NCBI GenBank assembly: GCA_018398805.1
Contig: JAGFBZ010000725.1
Coordinates: 62,001-126,000 of the forward strand
Direction: 5' to 3'
Length of the DNA stretch: 64,000 nucleotides
From: Hirundichthys speculiger
Lineage: Eukaryota; Chordata; Actinopteri; Beloniformes; Exocoetidae
Part shown: positions 11,729-23,461 of the stretch, in pieces
How the letters are laid out: every line of letters begins with the position of its first letter
Numbering within the stretch: position 1 is the stretch's first letter
Notes under the pieces: model-generated
The model's input: only the letters and a program-made list of their open reading frames with translations
Told to the model about the DNA's origin: nothing
The model's database searches: none
Program-made: the position numbers and the translations under genes

Positions 11729-12222
11729 CTCTACAGTATATTAAAAATATGAGGAAAAACTTGCTGCCAAATGGTCTTTATTGTCAGACAAAAACAGGTC
11801 TTTAAGGTGTAAATGTTTTTTTCCTCCATTTCAATATTTCAATCGTCCCTGGCAGTCGGGGTCTCTTCCAGCTCTGGGTAACTGCAGCTCTCATCTTCCT
11901 TCATGATCGTTTTAAACGTTTGATGACGCAATTGTTAGCATGACAGCAGCAACAGCCCTGTTGCCATGTTTGATTGATTTCCTCAAATACATATCAGGCT
12001 CGTTTGTGATGTATTTAAATGGGGTTCACTGGAAACCTGGAACGGTTTTGATCGTGCGTGAACTTTGAAAGAGCATCGTTCACAACTGCCCAAATGAACT
12101 CGTTCACGCCCCACGCTGGTGAAGGGGAAAGAGAGCACGTTCAGTTCACATTTACACAAAATATGAACTAGTTCGTGAACTTTCGTTCAATGAACACGTT
12201 CAGGTACAACACTGACAATCAC

Positions 12223-13158
12223 AGTGATTTTGGAGCCTCCTGAACCCACCCAAGCTGGCCTGACCTCCTGGCTTATCTGTATCTTGGATATTGACCCTGA
12301 TTCTTGTGGGTTTTCTCCAACCTGGTGCTGAGTTTTGGATTCGGTTGTCGGGTCACAGATATTGTATTTGGATCATTCTGGGCTCTGTTATTCTGGCCCT
12401 TTATTGTTGTTTTTGGATTGTATGAATAGGGTTTGTTGCTCGGAGTGGATGCGTTGGATTGTGTTTGGCGTCTCAAGTCTCCTCGGTCCTCTGAACCCAC
12501 CTTCTGGACCAGGATTGTCCACGCAGAACTCTCACCTTCTGCAGAGTCACTTCTGCTGCAGCGTTGCAGCTCATAATCACCGACAGAGAAGCTCCTCCAA
12601 CTGGGTGGAAGGTTTCACTGCCGTCAGTACCAACATTATTACTCACCTGTGTGCAAATAAACCTTTTAATCCACTCCTGAATTACGTAAGTTTCCTTTGG
12701 GGAGCCTCACATAAAAAACTGATTTAACCACACAGACAAGAGATTGCCACGGAAACCTTTGTCAAGCACTACAATATGAAGCCTTACAAATGTAACTCAA
12801 AACTCTGCAGTGCTGAGAAGAAACCCTCACCTTAACCTTGTTCTGAGGCAACAAAACTGGCCGTTTGTCCAGGTGTATCGTGATTACACCTGAAGTTCTT
12901 CATCACCTCTTATCTGCAATGCCAGAAAGTCTTTTCAAGTGTCAGGTCAAGGAATGGCAGCATTAATAAGTGTATAATAAAATGTGTCCCTTCCCAACGA
13001 CGTGTTGCAGCTCTCAAATGGCAAAACTGATGCCTGAGAACAAATAAAAGTCTAGTTTTTTCTAAATGAAAAATGATTTTTCTACAGAACAAATAAATAT
13101 CTGGACTATAATGTGCAGTAGATATGAACCTGCAGGCATGCTGGTATAATTTATTTGT
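12223..13158. other. Spacer with possible decayed LTR-like sequence
   Basis: From about 8,290 (left of the hAT) through 12,223-12,690 the plus strand resembles the T-rich U3/R region of fish LTRs, ending near GCAAATAAACCTTTTAATCC, a possible polyadenylation region. No terminal TG..CA pair or target duplication could be fixed. The remainder to 13,158 shows nothing recognisable. Confidence 0.3.
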
Positions 13159-13432
13159 GTTTGATGTAGGGCTGGGACGACGCGTCGACGTCATCGATTA
13201 CGTCGACGCAAAAAATACGTCGACGCAAAATCTGCACGTCGATGCGTCGTCACTCAGAATCAAAAAATGGCGGCGGCCGCGGCATCGAGTAGCAGCGAGT
13301 CGGGGGAGAAGAAGCTATCTCGTAAATTGATGTCAAAAGTATGGGAGTACTTTACACCTAAAGGTAACGATTCGGTGGTCTGTGACCTGTGCAAAATTGA
13401 GATGGCTTATCATAAAAGCACTACCGCGATGC

Positions 13433-16400
13433 CAGTAGTGGAACAAGTCACTGCCGGGCCGGGGGGCGGGGCACATGACCGGGCCCTTTAAGCCCACAAA
13501 GCTTGTGATTACATCGTTTTATAACATACACATGCCCGCAACAGCGGGACTTACAAGCATTACTACATTTGACACATAGCTTAAGCATTTGAAGAAGAGT
13601 TCAACACCACGAAGAGCGACCTTGTCATTTTGAAATCAATCAAACCGTCATGAAGTCTAACAAACCAAGAGAACAACAAAAACATTAGGCTACCTGGCCC
13701 CTAATAATATAACAACATAAAGTCAAAGCAGTTCAGCACCACGGGTAACTACATCATCATTCTGACACCCACTTTAACGAGCAACTTCAACTAATGAGAG
13801 CACAGTTACTGTATCAATAGTGGGAACGTTTTGTAAAATTGGCACAGCGGCCCACACGTTCACATACAAACATAGCTTCAATATAAAATAGCAGAAGCAC
13901 TCACCACTATTGAAATGGTACTCGACGAGCCTTGCGCTCAGCGAACTCATCCACGATGCGCTGTATGTCTGTCTTCTTGGCTCGTTCATTCTCTATGGAC
14001 AATATCGCTAGTCCACTCAGTCTCTCCTGTCCCATCGTGCTCCTCAAGTGGTTTTTAATAAGTTTTAATTTGGAGAAGGAGCGCTCAGAGGTTGCAACTG
14101 TGACAGGAAGGGTCAAAAATAAAAGGAGGGCTGTGCAAACCTCGCTGAATGTTGACGTTAGTGCTGGGTGGCCGACAATTAGCATTTTTGCCAGATCAGC
14201 GACAGACTTCTGTTTTGCGATCTGGTCCCTGAAGCAGGTTCTGAAAGAAAGCAGCTGACCAGGGAAGCTGGGGGCGATGTCCCGGCTGTAGTGTTCATTG
14301 AGCCGCTGGGCAGCTTGGAGTAGCTCATCATCCTGTGCTTGCTGCAGTGTGTTGGGGTGAATTGCCTCAAACATCTCCACAGTTTCATTTAAGCTGGTGA
14401 ATCTTCGGGACAGTTGCTGGATGATAATATCAAGACAGGCATTGAAAACGTTCACCCGAAAGTTGCTCTCTGCGTCAGTGAGGCGACTGTCTTCAGAAAG
14501 TTCATCAAAGTGACGCTTAACTTTTCTGGCTCTGGTTGCTTCAAACTGCATTTGACTTCCCCATTTAGTAGCTAAGGCAAGACTGTCAGACTTAGCCTGA
14601 TCAAATTGCTCCCTAAACTCCATCAAAACACTGATAGCATTTTGCAGAAGAGTAGATGCTTTGAGAATATCCGCGTCCTTAGCTTGCAATAACTGTGAAG
14701 CAGCATTTACACATTCCAGAATCTTGGTTTGCATGTTGACCAAAAGGATAAAGGAAAATTTGCTTATGGCATTCTTGAGCGCACTTGCTTCATCACGCTC
14801 ATCTTTTTTGTTACTGGTGAGGGATATTTTGAGGAGGGCTTTAATGATATCTCCGTATCTGTGCCTTAATGCAAAAAGCGCATCATGTCGAGAAGACCAG
14901 CGAGTGGGACAAAGTCGTTTTAATGTGACATTTCTGCTTTCTGGCGTCATAAACTCACCGAGGAGCGCCCAGCGTTTGATACTGTGGCCAAAAAATTGTA
15001 CAGTATCTCTACAGTGTCATAGAACTGCTTCACTCCAGGGGCGTTTTTAACAGAGTCGTTGAGAGCTAAATTGAGATTATGAGCAGCGCAATGAACATAA
15101 CGGGCGAGGGGCTCCTTCTCTGTTATTCTTGCCTGTACGCCTGAATACACACCACTCATATTAGCGGCCCCGTCATAACCCTGTCCACGGCATTTTGAGA
15201 AATCTACTCTGTTTTTCTCTATAGAGCCCAGGATTGTGTTTTCAAGTTCCGACGCTGATGAGCCCGCAGTCGCTTCAAAACCCAAAAACACCTCATTGAT
15301 CTGTATATCTGTTGCAATATCCATATCATTCTTAACAACAGTTACGTAGCGGTAAACCTGGCTCAACTGGTCTATTTTTGACACATCTTGTGTTGTGTCC
15401 ATGATAATGGAATAAAATGGGGCATCGTTTATTTCATCAATTATGTCAGCTTTCACACGTTGTGATAATATGTAAATAATCTCATCTTGAATCTGGTGAC
15501 TTAGGTATTTTACTGACCCTTCTGGTCGATTGATTAGCTCTTTCAAAATAGGGTCGTAGCAAGCTAATAATTCGATTATGGACAAGAAGTTGCCAGCATT
15601 TCCCTTACCTAGAGCCTCCCTATGCCCCCTGAATGCCAGGTTGCATGAAGCCAGAGTGAGAGTTACATTTACAATGCGCTCCACCACCTGTCTCCAAAAC
15701 AAAGCGGCATCACGTACATTTCTCTCCATTTCAGCGTCTATTGTGGCGTTGAGTTTCCACTGCTGGTAGACAATGCATGCATCAAGATGTATTTGAGTAG
15801 ATTCATGCTTCTCAATTTTGGCAGAAAGATGTTTCCAGTCTTTTATTCCATTTACCCATGCATTGTTGTAGTAGGGTGCGTTTCGGTTGGCAAAAAGCCA
15901 GCAAGGCTCACAGTAACAGCGGTCTAATTTTGGAGAGTAGCACATCCAACTGCGGGAAAGTTTCATCCCAATTTTAGTGGTAGATGTGTAATAACTCTCT
16001 GAAAAACACCGATTGTCCTTATCGGTGGGAAATGGACCTTTGGGTCTGCATGGGCCCATCTTGAGGATATATCTTTTAATGTCGGCGTCCTGGATGTTTT
16101 CAGTGAAATTTGCCCGATCAGTCGGAAAACACTCCAGAGGAGGGGTTTCATCATCCACGGCCTGCATTCCACCCGAAGCGTGAGGAGGAGACCCGCTGCT
16201 TTCATTTCCAGTGTACGATACTTCCCTTTGCAGCGTGGATGAGGAGGGCTGCTGGTCAAGGATCAGGTCCAGCTTTCCCCTGGAGCAGCTAGCAACTGCA
16301 GAGTCCCTAACATCACCGTTATACAACCAAGAGACAAATAAGAGGATATAAGCTCATCTTAGGCGACCAGGCTACTCCGATAACAACCACATCAACAGTT

Positions 16401-17084
16401 TACAACTAACTCACATATTGCTTTCTGTGTCAGTGATTGTGAGTAAGTGTACCTGTGAATCTGGCTCCCCGACCGCGCTGCCACATTTTGCGCGCTTGTC
16501 TCGCTGCCAACGACGTCAGGTTCATCTCCAGGTCCAGGACGAACAAAATACGAGTCCAGCTTTTGAAGTTTTGTTTTCTCCTGCGCTCTTTTTTCCCTTT
16601 CTTTGCGTTTTCTCGCTCCACTTTTATGTATATATGAACTGCCACTCATGATTACTTTAGTCTTTTATCCAGCTACCCTCTACCGCGATCTGTTGACAAG
16701 TGACTGACGATGACGCTGATGGACGGCTGTTGATGACGATTTTACCCAAAATACATTTGGAGATCTTGTAAATTTGCACATTGTAAAGTTAACTGTGAAG
16801 TGAACATGAAGCCAGCCATGCAGCACAACATTTAATTCACCGTGTTGAATAAACGTACATGACCAAAGTCAGTCTTACATTTTTTGACCAACCATGATTC
16901 ATTTTGGCTGGAGCAACCTATATATTACCTCGGACGAAGCACGACATATCTTGCGCAAAAATTAATGAATCCATGTATATGCGAAGTGTGACAGACACTT
17001 AGGCCTGTTTCTTCATCTTTCACCGGGCCCCCCCAGGGCCCGGGCCGGGGGAGTACCGCCCCCCCAGTCCCCCCTCCGCCGCTG
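13433..17084 (-). mobile_element. ZMYM1/DUF4371-type hAT element inserted in the BED exon
   Basis: The ends CAGTAGTGGAAC and, on the other strand, CAGCGGCGGAGG follow the CAG-N-G pattern of this hAT group and are flanked by the exact 8-bp duplication CGCGATGC (13425-13432, 17085-17092). The uninterrupted sequence is seen in the sister copy at 45.9 kb. Length is 3,652 bp, with a transposase gene on the minus strand that is complete but for one frameshift. Confidence 0.93.
13907..16649 (-). pseudogene. hAT transposase, ZMYM1-like (DUF4371 plus hAT dimerisation domain)
   Basis: Exon 1 (16,649-16,453) starts MSGSSYIHKSGARKRKERE and has the LQKLDSYF motif usual at the N-terminus of this family. 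A 146-bp intron has a CAG|GTACAC donor and a TTAG acceptor in matching phase. Exon 2 (from 16,306) encodes the TTF-type zinc-finger region (RCYCEPCWLF...HESTQIH) and the RNase-H-like core, with IIMDTTQDVSKIDQ, CRGQGYDGAANMSG and YVHCAAHNLNLAL. Near 14,985 one T is missing from a T-run, shifting the frame. The rest (14,950-13,907) encodes CPTRWSSRHDALFAL and the C-terminal dimerisation segment TLPVTVATSERSFSKLKLIK. With about 870 codons and a single lesion, it is young. In the cell it would cut and paste elements with CAG-type ends. Confidence 0.88.
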
Positions 17085-17235
17085 CGCGATGCACCAGCAC
17101 CTTAAGAAGAGGCACCCGGGAGCTGCTTGTGTGGAGGAGAAGACGCCGTAAGTTTTCAACTTTTTTTTCTTTCCTTGTTTGCAATGATTAACCCAGTCAT
17201 TCATTCAAACCGCACCACGTAACTTGTGCTCCAGC

Positions 17236-17520
17236 TAGAGATGCGCGGATGACGTATATTTTAACCCGCAACCGCTTCTTAAAATCTCTATCCGTCCGCT
17301 ATCCATTTGCAGGAACGTTTTTTCACCAATTTTCAAAACCGAACCGACCCGCCATCCTTTTTTATAATATGTAAAATATTTTTTCTTATTATTATTATTT
17401 GAGTGCTTCAACCGCAACCCGCCCGAATTTAATTAAAGTATTATTTTTTGACGAGTCATCCGCCCGATATGCGGATTATCCGCTCCGCCCGCGGGTGCAC
17501 GGTTCATCCGCGCACCTCTA
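17236..17520. mobile_element. 285-bp hAT MITE (TAGAGRTGCGCGGATGA ends), copy 1
   Basis: The ends TAGAGATGCGCGGATGA and, on the other strand, TAGAGGTGCGCGGATGA are flanked by the exact 8-bp duplication GCTCCAGC (17228-17235, 17521-17528). It sits in the intron of the BED-finger gene. A second copy occupies a different site in the sister element (45411). Confidence 0.93.
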
Positions 17521-18473
17521 GCTCCAGCCTCGCACACACAGAACATGTGACCACTTAAACACACACACGCGCCCCTCACACACTCGCCTCTTGCCGACAT
17601 ACTTTTTTTTAACTGACACACACACACACTCCTCAAATACACGCTAAAGTTAGTTTTTTTTTTTTTTTTTTTTTTTTTTCTTTGTCTGTCTTTTTTTTTT
17701 TTTTTTTTTTAATACAACATTCATTGTTGTTTTCTAACTTTTAACTTTTAGGTTAATGTATTATTATTATACTTTATTGGTATGGGCAGATCATTTAGAA
17801 GTATATATTTTTATTAACCTGTGCACTGTGTTTGTGATTTATGTTTTCAGGGACAGGGATAAGCAGAAAAGTTTGGAGGACTACTATCAGATGAAAAAAA
17901 AAAAAAAAAAACCCTGCACCCCCCAGGAGGCTGCTGCACTTACTGAGAGCATCCTAACTACTAAAAGTTAAACTACTGTTCACTTAACTGTAATAGGCCT
18001 AATACTTGAATTTATTTGTTATTTATTTCACAGATTTAAATGTTAAAAAGTTGCTGCTGTCACACATTGTGTTGTTTTGTAAATTGCAGCTGTCACCGCT
18101 GCTGTTATTTTTTATTTATTTTATGTTGATAAGATTTTGGTTCAGATTGTGTTTTTTGCAGTTTTATTTATTGAAGGAAAGTTTTATTTTATTATTTTTT
18201 TATTATAGGATTCCATTGCACTACAACTGTGCGCACTTTATTGTTGTATTGTTCAATACAATTCATTTTTGAACTTGAAAGAAGAAATTTGTGTTTTATT
18301 CATGGAGATAAATTTGCATTAATTGCTATATAGGTCAAATTATGGGGAGATAATCGATAATCGAATCGAATCGGATTTAAAAATGAATCGTTAGATTAAT
18401 CGATGCATCGAAAAACTATTTTCTAGATTAATCGATTACAAAAATAATCGTTTAACCCAGCCCTAGTTTGATG

Positions 18474-18984
18474 ATCTCAAACCCGCAGCTTTCTTTGACT
18501 CTGCAGAGGAAGGTTTCAGGTGACGGCGCGCTGCTGGATGAGCTCCAACATTTATTGGTGTTATTCTCGTCCGTCCAGATCTACGAGGAAGTAAATCGCA
18601 GTCATAGTTATGTGATGAGGGGGATTAAGAGAGATCAGGTGTTCTTCTGCTCTGAGAGCTGAGAAACACCTGAACAGGTGTGATTATGTGGCTGAAGACT
18701 GGGCCGGCCTGGCGGCGGTCCATTTCACTCCGATATCTAAGACCGTCTGGAGATACAAGACAGAAACTGAGTTTTGTATTTACAGATATAGAGATATAGG
18801 TTGGAAAGTAAATATTACTGAATGAGGAAACCGTATGATTTGAGTGACATACGAGGAAATACACACTTGGAATCGTTCATTAGTTATTCATTGTCACGTA
18901 TTGATAATATTTATTTATTTCTTTGGTCACTGTTGGACTGGTGTCAAACCATCTCGTTAACCATCTGTGAAGGCTTCCATAAAG
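18474..18984. other. Short spacer, no gene seen
   Basis: About 500 bp between the hAT target duplication and the 18-bp tandem array. Only short frames are present and no family was recognised. Confidence 0.4.
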
Positions 18985-19205
18985 GGAGCGTCCTCTCTGT
19001 CCTCCATCCTCTCTCTGTCCTCCATCCTCTCTCTGTCCTCCCTCCTCTCTCTGTCCTCCATCCTCTCTCTGTCCTACATCCTCTCTCTGTCCTACATCCT
19101 CTCTCTGTCCTCCATCCTCTCTCTGTCCTCCATCCTCTCTCTGTCCTCCATCCCCTCTCTGTCCTCCATCCTCTCTGTCCTCCATCCTCTCTCTGTCCTG
19201 TCTCT
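18985..19205. repeat. 18-bp tandem array (CTCTCTGTCCTCCATCCT)
   Basis: About twelve imperfect copies of CTCTCTGTCCTCCATCCT, readable as an LSVLHP repeat. It lies at the start of a dispersed teleost repeat. Confidence 0.9.
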
Positions 19206-20296
19206 CCCCTCTTTTCTTTCTCTATCCAGCTGGTCTTCATCAGGAAGGTCCCCCTATATGATCCAGGTCCTGGCCCAGGTTTCTTCCTCTTAAAGTGGAG
19301 TTTTTTCTTTCCACTGTTTGGCTTAAAGGTTTTTTTCTCCCTCTGTGGGAGTTTTTTTTTTACCTGCCATTACCATTGATTAGGATTCAATATTATACTT
19401 TTAGTTAATGATATTTGTTGTTGTTGCCCGGGCGACGCCTGGCATGGAGGCTACTCGCTGCTGCTCCAGGGACTTATCCCAGCGACGCTGGACGCTCCAG
19501 TTTGTGCCCGGTTTGTGGTGATCTGCGGTCGGATATCTACATACTGTCTGCGGGGGGTGGACCGGTCCTCTTGCGGCTGGTGGAGACCTGCCGCCGCGGA
19601 CATGGACGGTGTCACTGGAGGCCGGTTCGGGAAAGCTAAGCTAAGTAGTCCTGAACTGCTACCCGCGGCAACCACCGCCACTGGATCCGGGCTGCAGCGT
19701 CAGTGAGCCGGGACGGGAGCCCCCGACGTAGCAGCGGCGGCGTGACCGTGACTGGCAAACAGCTGCTGCCTCTGTCCAGCAGTCCAGATGGGTCAGCTGA
19801 CCTGGCAGGGGCAGTCTGGTGACCTGGTGGGGCCCAGCACCGCCGGGGGAGACGACAATGGCCTGGTCTGGTCCACGTGGTGAACCGGGCTCTGGGACGG
19901 TCGGCTCCGTCGCTCGCCAGACTGAAGGAGCTCAGCCTTCCCAGAGGAGACGGTTTGGTTCATCGGTGTTTCCTCCTCTGACCTGGAGATATCTCACTTG
20001 TCATCATTGTGGAGATATACTGGTTTTAACGGCTGTTAACTGTTTTGAACGGCTGTTAACTGAAGTTAGCACTCGGACCACGGGACCTGGCATGAAAAGG
20101 AGCGCTGGACGCCGGTAGCTGCTCAAGTACACCAGACTGTACTGAAACCTGAATTTCCCCCTTGGGGGATTGATAAAGTATATTTGAATTGAATTGAATT
20201 TGAGTGATCTGGGTCTCTGTAAAGCTCCTAGAGACAATTGACATTATAACAGACGCTATACAAATAAAAATGAATTGAATTGAATTGAATTGGAAC
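19206..20296 (+). repeat. Dispersed teleost repeat (GTTTCTTCCTCTTAAA core), split by a retroposon
   Basis: The core TTTCTTCCTCTTAAAGTGGA lies near 19,280. The tail TGGGTCTCTGTAAAGCTCCT, then GCTATACAAATAAAAATGAA and a (GAATT)n end, lies at 20,208-20,296. The two halves are separated by the GC-rich retroposon at 19,417-20,200. The same core recurs inverted at 39,120-39,290 and 44,100-44,280. The family is common in fish; I do not assign it to a class. Confidence 0.7.
19417..20200 (+). mobile_element. GC-rich retroposon of about 0.8 kb, copy 1
   Basis: It starts after a (GTT)n run at CCCGGGCGACGCCTGGCATG and ends at CTGAATTTCCCCCTTGGGGG followed by ATTGATAAAGTATATTTGAA and a (GAATT)n tail, a 3' end resembling those of fish L2-type retroelements. 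Copies 2 (21,889-22,686, inverted) and 3 (29,497-30,103, inverted, 3' truncated) share nearly the same 5' boundary. Short open frames exist, but none resembles a known protein. Confidence 0.65.
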
Positions 20297-21209
20297 ATTT
20301 GAAGATTTCCAAGTTAATTCAGACATCTTTGTGATAAATTTAAGATCACACATGGACTCAATGAGCAAATTATGTTCAAAATGAGATAAATAATCTTATA
20401 TCTTCCAACCTAAGATGTAAAACCAGGAACAATCCTGATTCTGCTTTGGTTTCACCAAACGTGTCACTGCGACTGTTTCAAACTTCAGATGTGTCGTCTC
20501 GTTGAGGGACTTTCCCGCCACATCAGCCTACCTGTTCTACCTGTCACCTCTCATCTGCTTCGCACAACTGCATTCTTCATCTCATTTAACCTCTGTGGAG
20601 TTTGTTGATAACATCACCAGCTGTCTGTCAGCACTGTAGCGTGACATGGACAGATCATCTCATCAACTGAGATCAGCTGCATCACTGACATGTTGAATAG
20701 CATCTCAAACTTCCAGTGATGGTTATCAGAAGATTTTGTTTTATGTACCAAAATCAACAGTCTAGTAGTCTTTAGCTGAAGGCCCATGGTGCAGATGTCA
20801 GACCAGGAGAAGGTTTGGTTGCTGCGTATCACTTCCTCTCCAGCCTTTTTGTCCATTTATGAGCAGATCAATTACAGTTTTAGAGCGATGGGGACACCTC
20901 CTGATGTGAATCAGGTGCGCTGAAGCAGGGAAACATCTAAGACCTGCAGGACAGGGGCCCTCCAGGACCAGGGTTGAAGACCTTTGCGATCAAATCTGAG
21001 GACTCGTCTCTGGTTTTCAAGTTAATGCATAAGTCTAAGTTGAGTCATGAGTCCTTAAAATCAGGACCGGAGTCAGACTTGAATACTACAAACCTGCATA
21101 CAGCATGTGCCTAAACCCAAGTTTGAGCCAGTTCACAAACGCTGGGAGATGCCTGGTCCACATAGCTGAGACAAGAGTTGCCCAGATTAGGCCCAAATGT
21201 GTCTACTGT
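20297..21209. other. Spacer with a short dispersed-repeat fragment
   Basis: No gene was recognised. Positions 20,917-20,985 match the GCTGAAGCAGGGAAACATCT type repeat also seen at 2,831. An 80-codon minus-strand frame at 20,614-20,856 resembles nothing I know. Confidence 0.4.
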
Positions 21210-21217
21210 CTAGGAAC

Positions 21218-21652
21218 TAGGGTGCACGATAATTATCGACCCGATAACTATCGGGCCGATAACAGGAAATTATGACGTCATCTCGATAAGTCCGATATCA
21301 CGACGAATAGCCCCGATAACATATATATTTTTGTCAACACAGCAGTGCCTCGCTCCCTCTGAGCCTTGAATGACCGGCAGTGAATGTTATGTTCAAGTGA
21401 CGTCGGGATAATCAGAAAAACAATTACTTAATAAGGAAAATGAAGAATACCCCCTCATGCCAGAAAACAACTTGTTAACTCGGTCATAATTTTGGTAGTT
21501 GCTGACTTTAATTGATATTAAAGTCAAATGTATTTTCCCACATTTGATGTAATGATCTTAGGTATATGTGTGTGTTATCAGTATCGGGCTTTAGGAGCTG
21601 AAAGTTATCGGTTATTGAATCGGTTTAAAATAACAGTTATCGTGCATCCCTA
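21218..21652. mobile_element. Non-autonomous hAT element, TGCACGATAA family, copy C
   Basis: The ends TAGGGTGCACGATAATTATC and, on the other strand, TAGGGATGCACGATAACTG are flanked by CTAGGAAC and CTACGAAC (7 of 8 identical). At 435 bp it is an internally deleted relative of copies A and B. Confidence 0.85.
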
Positions 21653-21716
21653 CTACGAACCATGATGATGAATGTTGTCCGTTCAAATAAGCAGCTGTGA
21701 TGAATTCAGGTCGGCA

Positions 21717-21718
21717 GG

Positions 21719-21752
<34 letters not shown>
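21717..21752. repeat. (GATA)n microsatellite
   Basis: About nine GATA units in a row. Confidence 0.9.
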
Positions 21753-21754
<2 letters not shown>

Positions 21755-21888
21755 TGTAGAGTCCTGATACCTGGTCCACAGGTGTCATGGGGGAAGGGGA
21801 GGGGTAGTGGGGACGGAGCATCAGTTGGTAGAACATTCAGGAGATAACCAGCCCTCCAAGGCAGCACAGGGGAGACACTTCTGATAAC

Positions 21889-22686
21889 AAATCAAATCAA
21901 ATTAAATATACTTTATTGATCCCCCAAGGGGGAAATTCAAGTTTGAAGTACACCAGACACTGCAGTCCGGTGTATTTGAGAAGTTGCCGGCGTCCAGCGC
22001 TCCTTTTCATGTCCCGGTCCTGTGGTCCGAGTGTTAACTCCAGATAACAGCCATTAAAACCTGTTAACAGCCGTTAAAACCAGTATACAAACCAGTATAC
22101 AAATCACCACAATGGTGAATTAAGTGAGATATCACAGGTCAGAGGAGGAAACTCCGATGAACCAAACTCCGATGAACCAAACTGTCTCCTCTGGGAAGAC
22201 CGAGCTCCCTCAGTCCGGCGAGCGATGGAGCCGACCGTCCCAGAGCCCGGTTCATCATGCGGACCAGGTTGTTGGCGCCACCCTCGGCGGTGCCTGGCCC
22301 ACCAGGTTTTCAGACGGCCACCGCCAGGTCAGCTGACCCATCCGGACTGCTGGACAGAGGCAGCAGCTGTTTGCCAGTCACGGTCACGCCGCCGCTGCTA
22401 CGTCGGGGCTCCCGTCCCGGCTCCATGACGCTGCAGCCCGGATCCAGTGGCGGTGGTTGCCGCGGGTAGCAGTTCAGGACTACTTAGCTTTCCCGAACCG
22501 GCCTCCAGCGACACCGTCCATGTCCGCAGCGGCAGGTCTCCACCAGCCGCAAGAGGACCGATCCACCCCCCGCAGACAGCATGTCGACACCCGACCGCAA
22601 AATCACCACAAACCGGGCACAAAGTGAAGCGTCCAGCATGGCAGGGACAAGTCCCCCGGAGCAGCAGCGAGAGAACAACAACAACT
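21889..22686 (-). mobile_element. GC-rich retroposon, copy 2
   Basis: Inverted relative to copy 1. The 3' end (TTTATTGATCCCCCAAGGGG on the plus strand) lies at 21,910 and the GTTGTTGTTG-flanked 5' end at about 22,686. Internal similarity to copy 1 extends throughout, with small insertions and deletions. Confidence 0.65.
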
Positions 22687-22689
22687 GTT

Positions 22690-23461
22690 CTGGGTCAGAC
22701 CGACTCTGATCATTTTCCCGTCTGCCTTCAGAGTCTCTCTGGTTTCATCTCGACGGTGATTCCAAACAGCCGGATTTTGTGGTCAGTTCTCTTCAAGCTG
22801 AGCTTCCAACTTCTCTAAGTTCTTCTCCATCCCACCAGTGAGGTCCAGAACCACAGCGAGACTAAGATTCTGTTCAAGAATCACATCCAGTTGGTGGTTT
22901 TTCTCACAAACGTTTCAGTCTGAGTGTTGACAGCCGACATTTTCCATCAGAACAATTTCTATTCTCATCTGTCTCTGCCCCTCATAAACCATTTTTTTAA
23001 ACATGCTCGCTGGGATCAAATTTGAAATTAGATATGTCTTGTTTGTGCTTTTATCAGCTGCATTAGGGATGCTAAAGGTGTGTTTTGATTTATTTATTTC
23101 ACACTGGAGTTTGACACAACTGCACAAGGAAAAGTGAAACCAAACGTCTTGTTTAATGCCCTCAGGTGCCTTTCAAGAAATGAAAGCCTCATAAATAAGG
23201 TGTAACTGGAACCTGTCATTGTTCTTAATAAGCTGCGAACGCTACGTCAGGTCTTCCATAACCTCAGAACGTCCTCTTCCGAGCAAAGCAGTCTTGCTCC
23301 GCCCCCCCGGCTCACCTGCAAGTTTACAGGAAACGGACCACCTTCATGCCAAATGTCTCGAGCAGCGTTCCGATCAAACCACAGCAGGTGACTTCACGCA
23401 GGAGTTCACGTGTTCAGATGATGACAGTTGGGTATGAACAGTTCAGACTCAGTAAAGCACA
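22690..23461. other. Spacer, no gene seen
   Basis: About 770 bp without recognisable repeats, RNA genes or coding exons. Confidence 0.4.

Larger units (their letters stand above)
8377..12214. mobile_element. Composite hAT-type element (CAGTGTTG ends) enclosing a LINE and a MITE
   Basis: The left end is CAGTGTTGGGCAAGTTCACT and the right end, on the other strand, CAGTGTTGTACCTGAACG. Sub-terminal GAAC/GTTC-rich sequence is repeated inward from both ends. The flanks ACGATCAC (8369-8376) and ACAATCAC (12215-12222) agree at 7 of 8 positions, as expected for an old hAT target duplication. The 3.8-kb interior is mostly a LINE on the minus strand plus a 381-bp MITE. No hAT transposase was seen, so mobilisation would be non-autonomous. 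Confidence 0.8.
13267..17971 (+). pseudogene. BED zinc-finger protein of the hAT element, exon split by another hAT
   Basis: Exon 1 starts at ATG 13267 and encodes an A/S-rich leader, then [20 protein letters not shown] and [11 protein letters not shown], a BED-type finger (C-x2-C). At codon 55 it is interrupted at 13,432 by the ZMYM1-like hAT. It resumes at 17,093 with HQHLKKRHPGAACVEEKT (the H-x5-H half of the finger) and reaches a donor GCC|GTAAGT at 17,147. Exon 2 (17,851-17,971) follows a TTTTCAG acceptor in the matching phase and encodes DRDKQKSLEDYYQM, a lysine run and a stop. Without the insertion the product would be about 115-120 residues: a DNA-binding finger with no transposase core. 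The A-run in exon 2 and the insertion make the present copy inactive. Confidence 0.75.
13167..18465 (+). mobile_element. hAT element with BED-finger gene, host of two further hAT insertions
   Basis: The ends TAGGGCTGGGACGACGCG and, on the other strand, TAGGGCTGGGTTAAACGA are flanked by the exact 8-bp duplication GTTTGATG (13159-13166, 18466-18473). Without its two internal insertions the element is about 1.35 kb. A second copy in opposite orientation lies at 44581-46166. The element keeps a BED zinc-finger exon and a small second exon, but no hAT catalytic region. Confidence 0.93.

Noticed and set aside
13267..13491. BED-finger frame as a host gene
   Set aside because: It lies within hAT ends with an 8-bp duplication and is present again in a sister element, so it is transposon sequence.
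18822..19379. 185-codon frame with LSVLHP repeats
   Set aside because: Product of the 18-bp tandem array within a dispersed repeat.
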